A stretch of DNA of 64,000 nt, from positions 575,221-639,220 of the forward strand of contig NZ_VHLG01000002.1 in NCBI RefSeq assembly GCF_006516955.1, in the 5' to 3' direction. Both the position numbers and the translations under genes were made by a program. The first letter of the stretch is position 1, and each line of letters starts with the position of its first letter. The notes beneath the pieces were generated by a model that was given only the letters and a program-made list of their open reading frames with translations, searched no databases and was not told where the DNA came from. This DNA comes from Martelella alba. GTDB taxonomy: Bacteria > Pseudomonadota > Alphaproteobacteria > Rhizobiales > Rhizobiaceae. This document shows, piece by piece, positions 62,867 through 64,000 of this stretch.

Positions 62867-63612
62867 CGCGCCTGCTCCCGCCTCTGGAGGCCAGAACGAA
62901 GCCATTTCACTGCCGCAACAGAAAACCCGCCAAACAGCAAAAACAGCACCAAGACGGCAACGTCCCCGCCAGGCCAGCCAACCTCGATCGCTTCGCCTAG
63001 CCAGAAGATGCCAAATGAGGTGAGCATGATGCCGACGACGAATTTGATCGTATTTTCAGGAACATGCGAAAGCGGCTTATGAACCGCAATACCGACAACA
63101 GCCACCAGCACCGCAGCACTCAGCGCACCGAGCCCCGCAACCCCCGTCATGCCATGTGCACCGCCGACGGCAATAACGATGAAAACCACTTCCACCCCTT
63201 CAAGCAGGACAGCCTTAAAGGCTGCAATCCCGGCGATGTAATTTGCACCACGGCCCTCCTTGCCACCGGCGAGGGTACTCATCTCGCGGGCAAAAGCGGC
63301 CGCCTCATCGTGAAACGCAAGCTGGCCTGCAGCGCGCAAAATCGCCTTTCTCAGCCAGCGCATGCCAAACAGAAGCATCGCTGTTCCGACAATAAGCTGC
63401 AAGGCGCGTAGCGGAACAAGGGCAAAGAGTGGTCCGAAGAGAAGCACCAGTGCAACAAGAAGGCAAAGCGCCAGTCCCGTTCCGAAGAGCGCTGGGCGGA
63501 AACCACGGGTCAGACTGACTGCAAGCACGATGGTAAAGGCCTCGACCACCTCGACAAGCGCAGCAAGGAAGGAGGCGGAAAACGTCGAAAGGATTGCAGC
63601 CGTATCATTCAT
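62863..63612 (-). CDS. COG4280/UPF0016-like multi-spanning membrane protein
   Basis: A 249-residue membrane protein with six to seven hydrophobic segments, in two related halves. Each half has a short acidic motif in a membrane helix: FLAALVEVVEAFTIVLAV and FKAVLLEGVEVVFIVIAV. Such Glu-containing repeats recall the UPF0016/TMEM165 cation transporters and the COG4280 group, but the exact family is uncertain. It is the first gene of an operon with the 66-residue protein and the two-component pair, so metal or cation export is a possible role. Confidence 0.6.
   Translation of the reverse strand: MNDTAAILSTFSASFLAALVEVVEAFTIVLAVSLTRGFRPALFGTGLALCLLVALVLLFGPLFALVPLRALQLIVGTAMLLFGMRWLRKAILRAAGQLAFHDEAAAFAREMSTLAGGKEGRGANYIAGIAAFKAVLLEGVEVVFIVIAVGGAHGMTGVAGLGALSAAVLVAVVGIAVHKPLSHVPENTIKFVVGIMLTSFGIFWLGEAIEVGWPGGDVAVLVLFLLFGGFSVAAVKWLRSGLQRREQAR

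Positions 63613-64000
<388 letters not shown>

Overview
The window looks like chromosome of a GC-rich alphaproteobacterium of the order Hyphomicrobiales (Rhizobiales). The evidence is the block hisB-DUF2628-hisH-hisA-hisF-hisE-coaA next to hslVU, the block pckA / chvI-chvG-hprK-manX-ptsH / ahcY-sensor kinase-tsaE, an alphaproteobacterial initiator tRNA, and intergenic palindromes of the rhizobial type. It carries nif genes, so the organism is probably a diazotroph. The genus cannot be fixed from the sequence alone; a relative of Rhizobium or Martelella is a guess.

Left part (1-12.9 kb). A siderophore reductase gene is followed by a six-gene nif operon on the minus strand: nifB, fdxN, an LRV iron-sulphur repeat protein, nifZ, nifT and a SIR2-like protein. 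A sigma-54 promoter and a NifA site lie upstream. No nifHDK is present here. Next is a polyamine-type ABC transporter cluster with a divergent SDR dehydrogenase, a cysteine hydrolase and a DeoR-type regulator, then ubiX.

Middle part (13-37 kb). It contains a PQQ-type sugar dehydrogenase lipoprotein and a minus-strand operon: BMP-type binding protein, amidase, nucleoside-type ABC ATPase, two permeases, a cytosine-deaminase-like amidohydrolase, and possibly a lipoate ligase with swapped domain order. Then come a D-amino-acid aminotransferase, a membrane protein, and a locus resembling the split Rieske N-demethylase NdmC/D/E (catalytic subunit without a Rieske cluster, separate Rieske protein, GST-like protein, and an unknown 81-residue protein). 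Malate synthase G, GDP-mannose dehydratase, an FAD oxidase and a lone 1192-residue STAND-like P-loop protein follow. The STAND-like gene appears to interrupt a conserved rhizobial gene order.

Right part (37-64 kb). This is mostly core genome: tsaE, a PAS histidine kinase, ahcY with a strong upstream palindrome, the PTS-Ntr/HprK/ChvGI regulatory block, pckA, arfB, alkB, coaA, the his operon, a paired DMT transporter, hslVU, GDP-mannose synthesis genes, and a two-component system linked to a COG4280-like membrane protein. The window ends inside an initiator tRNA gene.

The most interesting signals are: (1) a three-copy MITE-like intergenic element that always sits beside an intrinsic-terminator hairpin in the same orientation, with the hairpin duplicated on both sides in two of three cases; (2) the NdmCDE-like split Rieske oxygenase locus; (3) the 1192-residue STAND-like NTPase; (4) a SIR2-like protein with altered catalytic positions in the nif operon.
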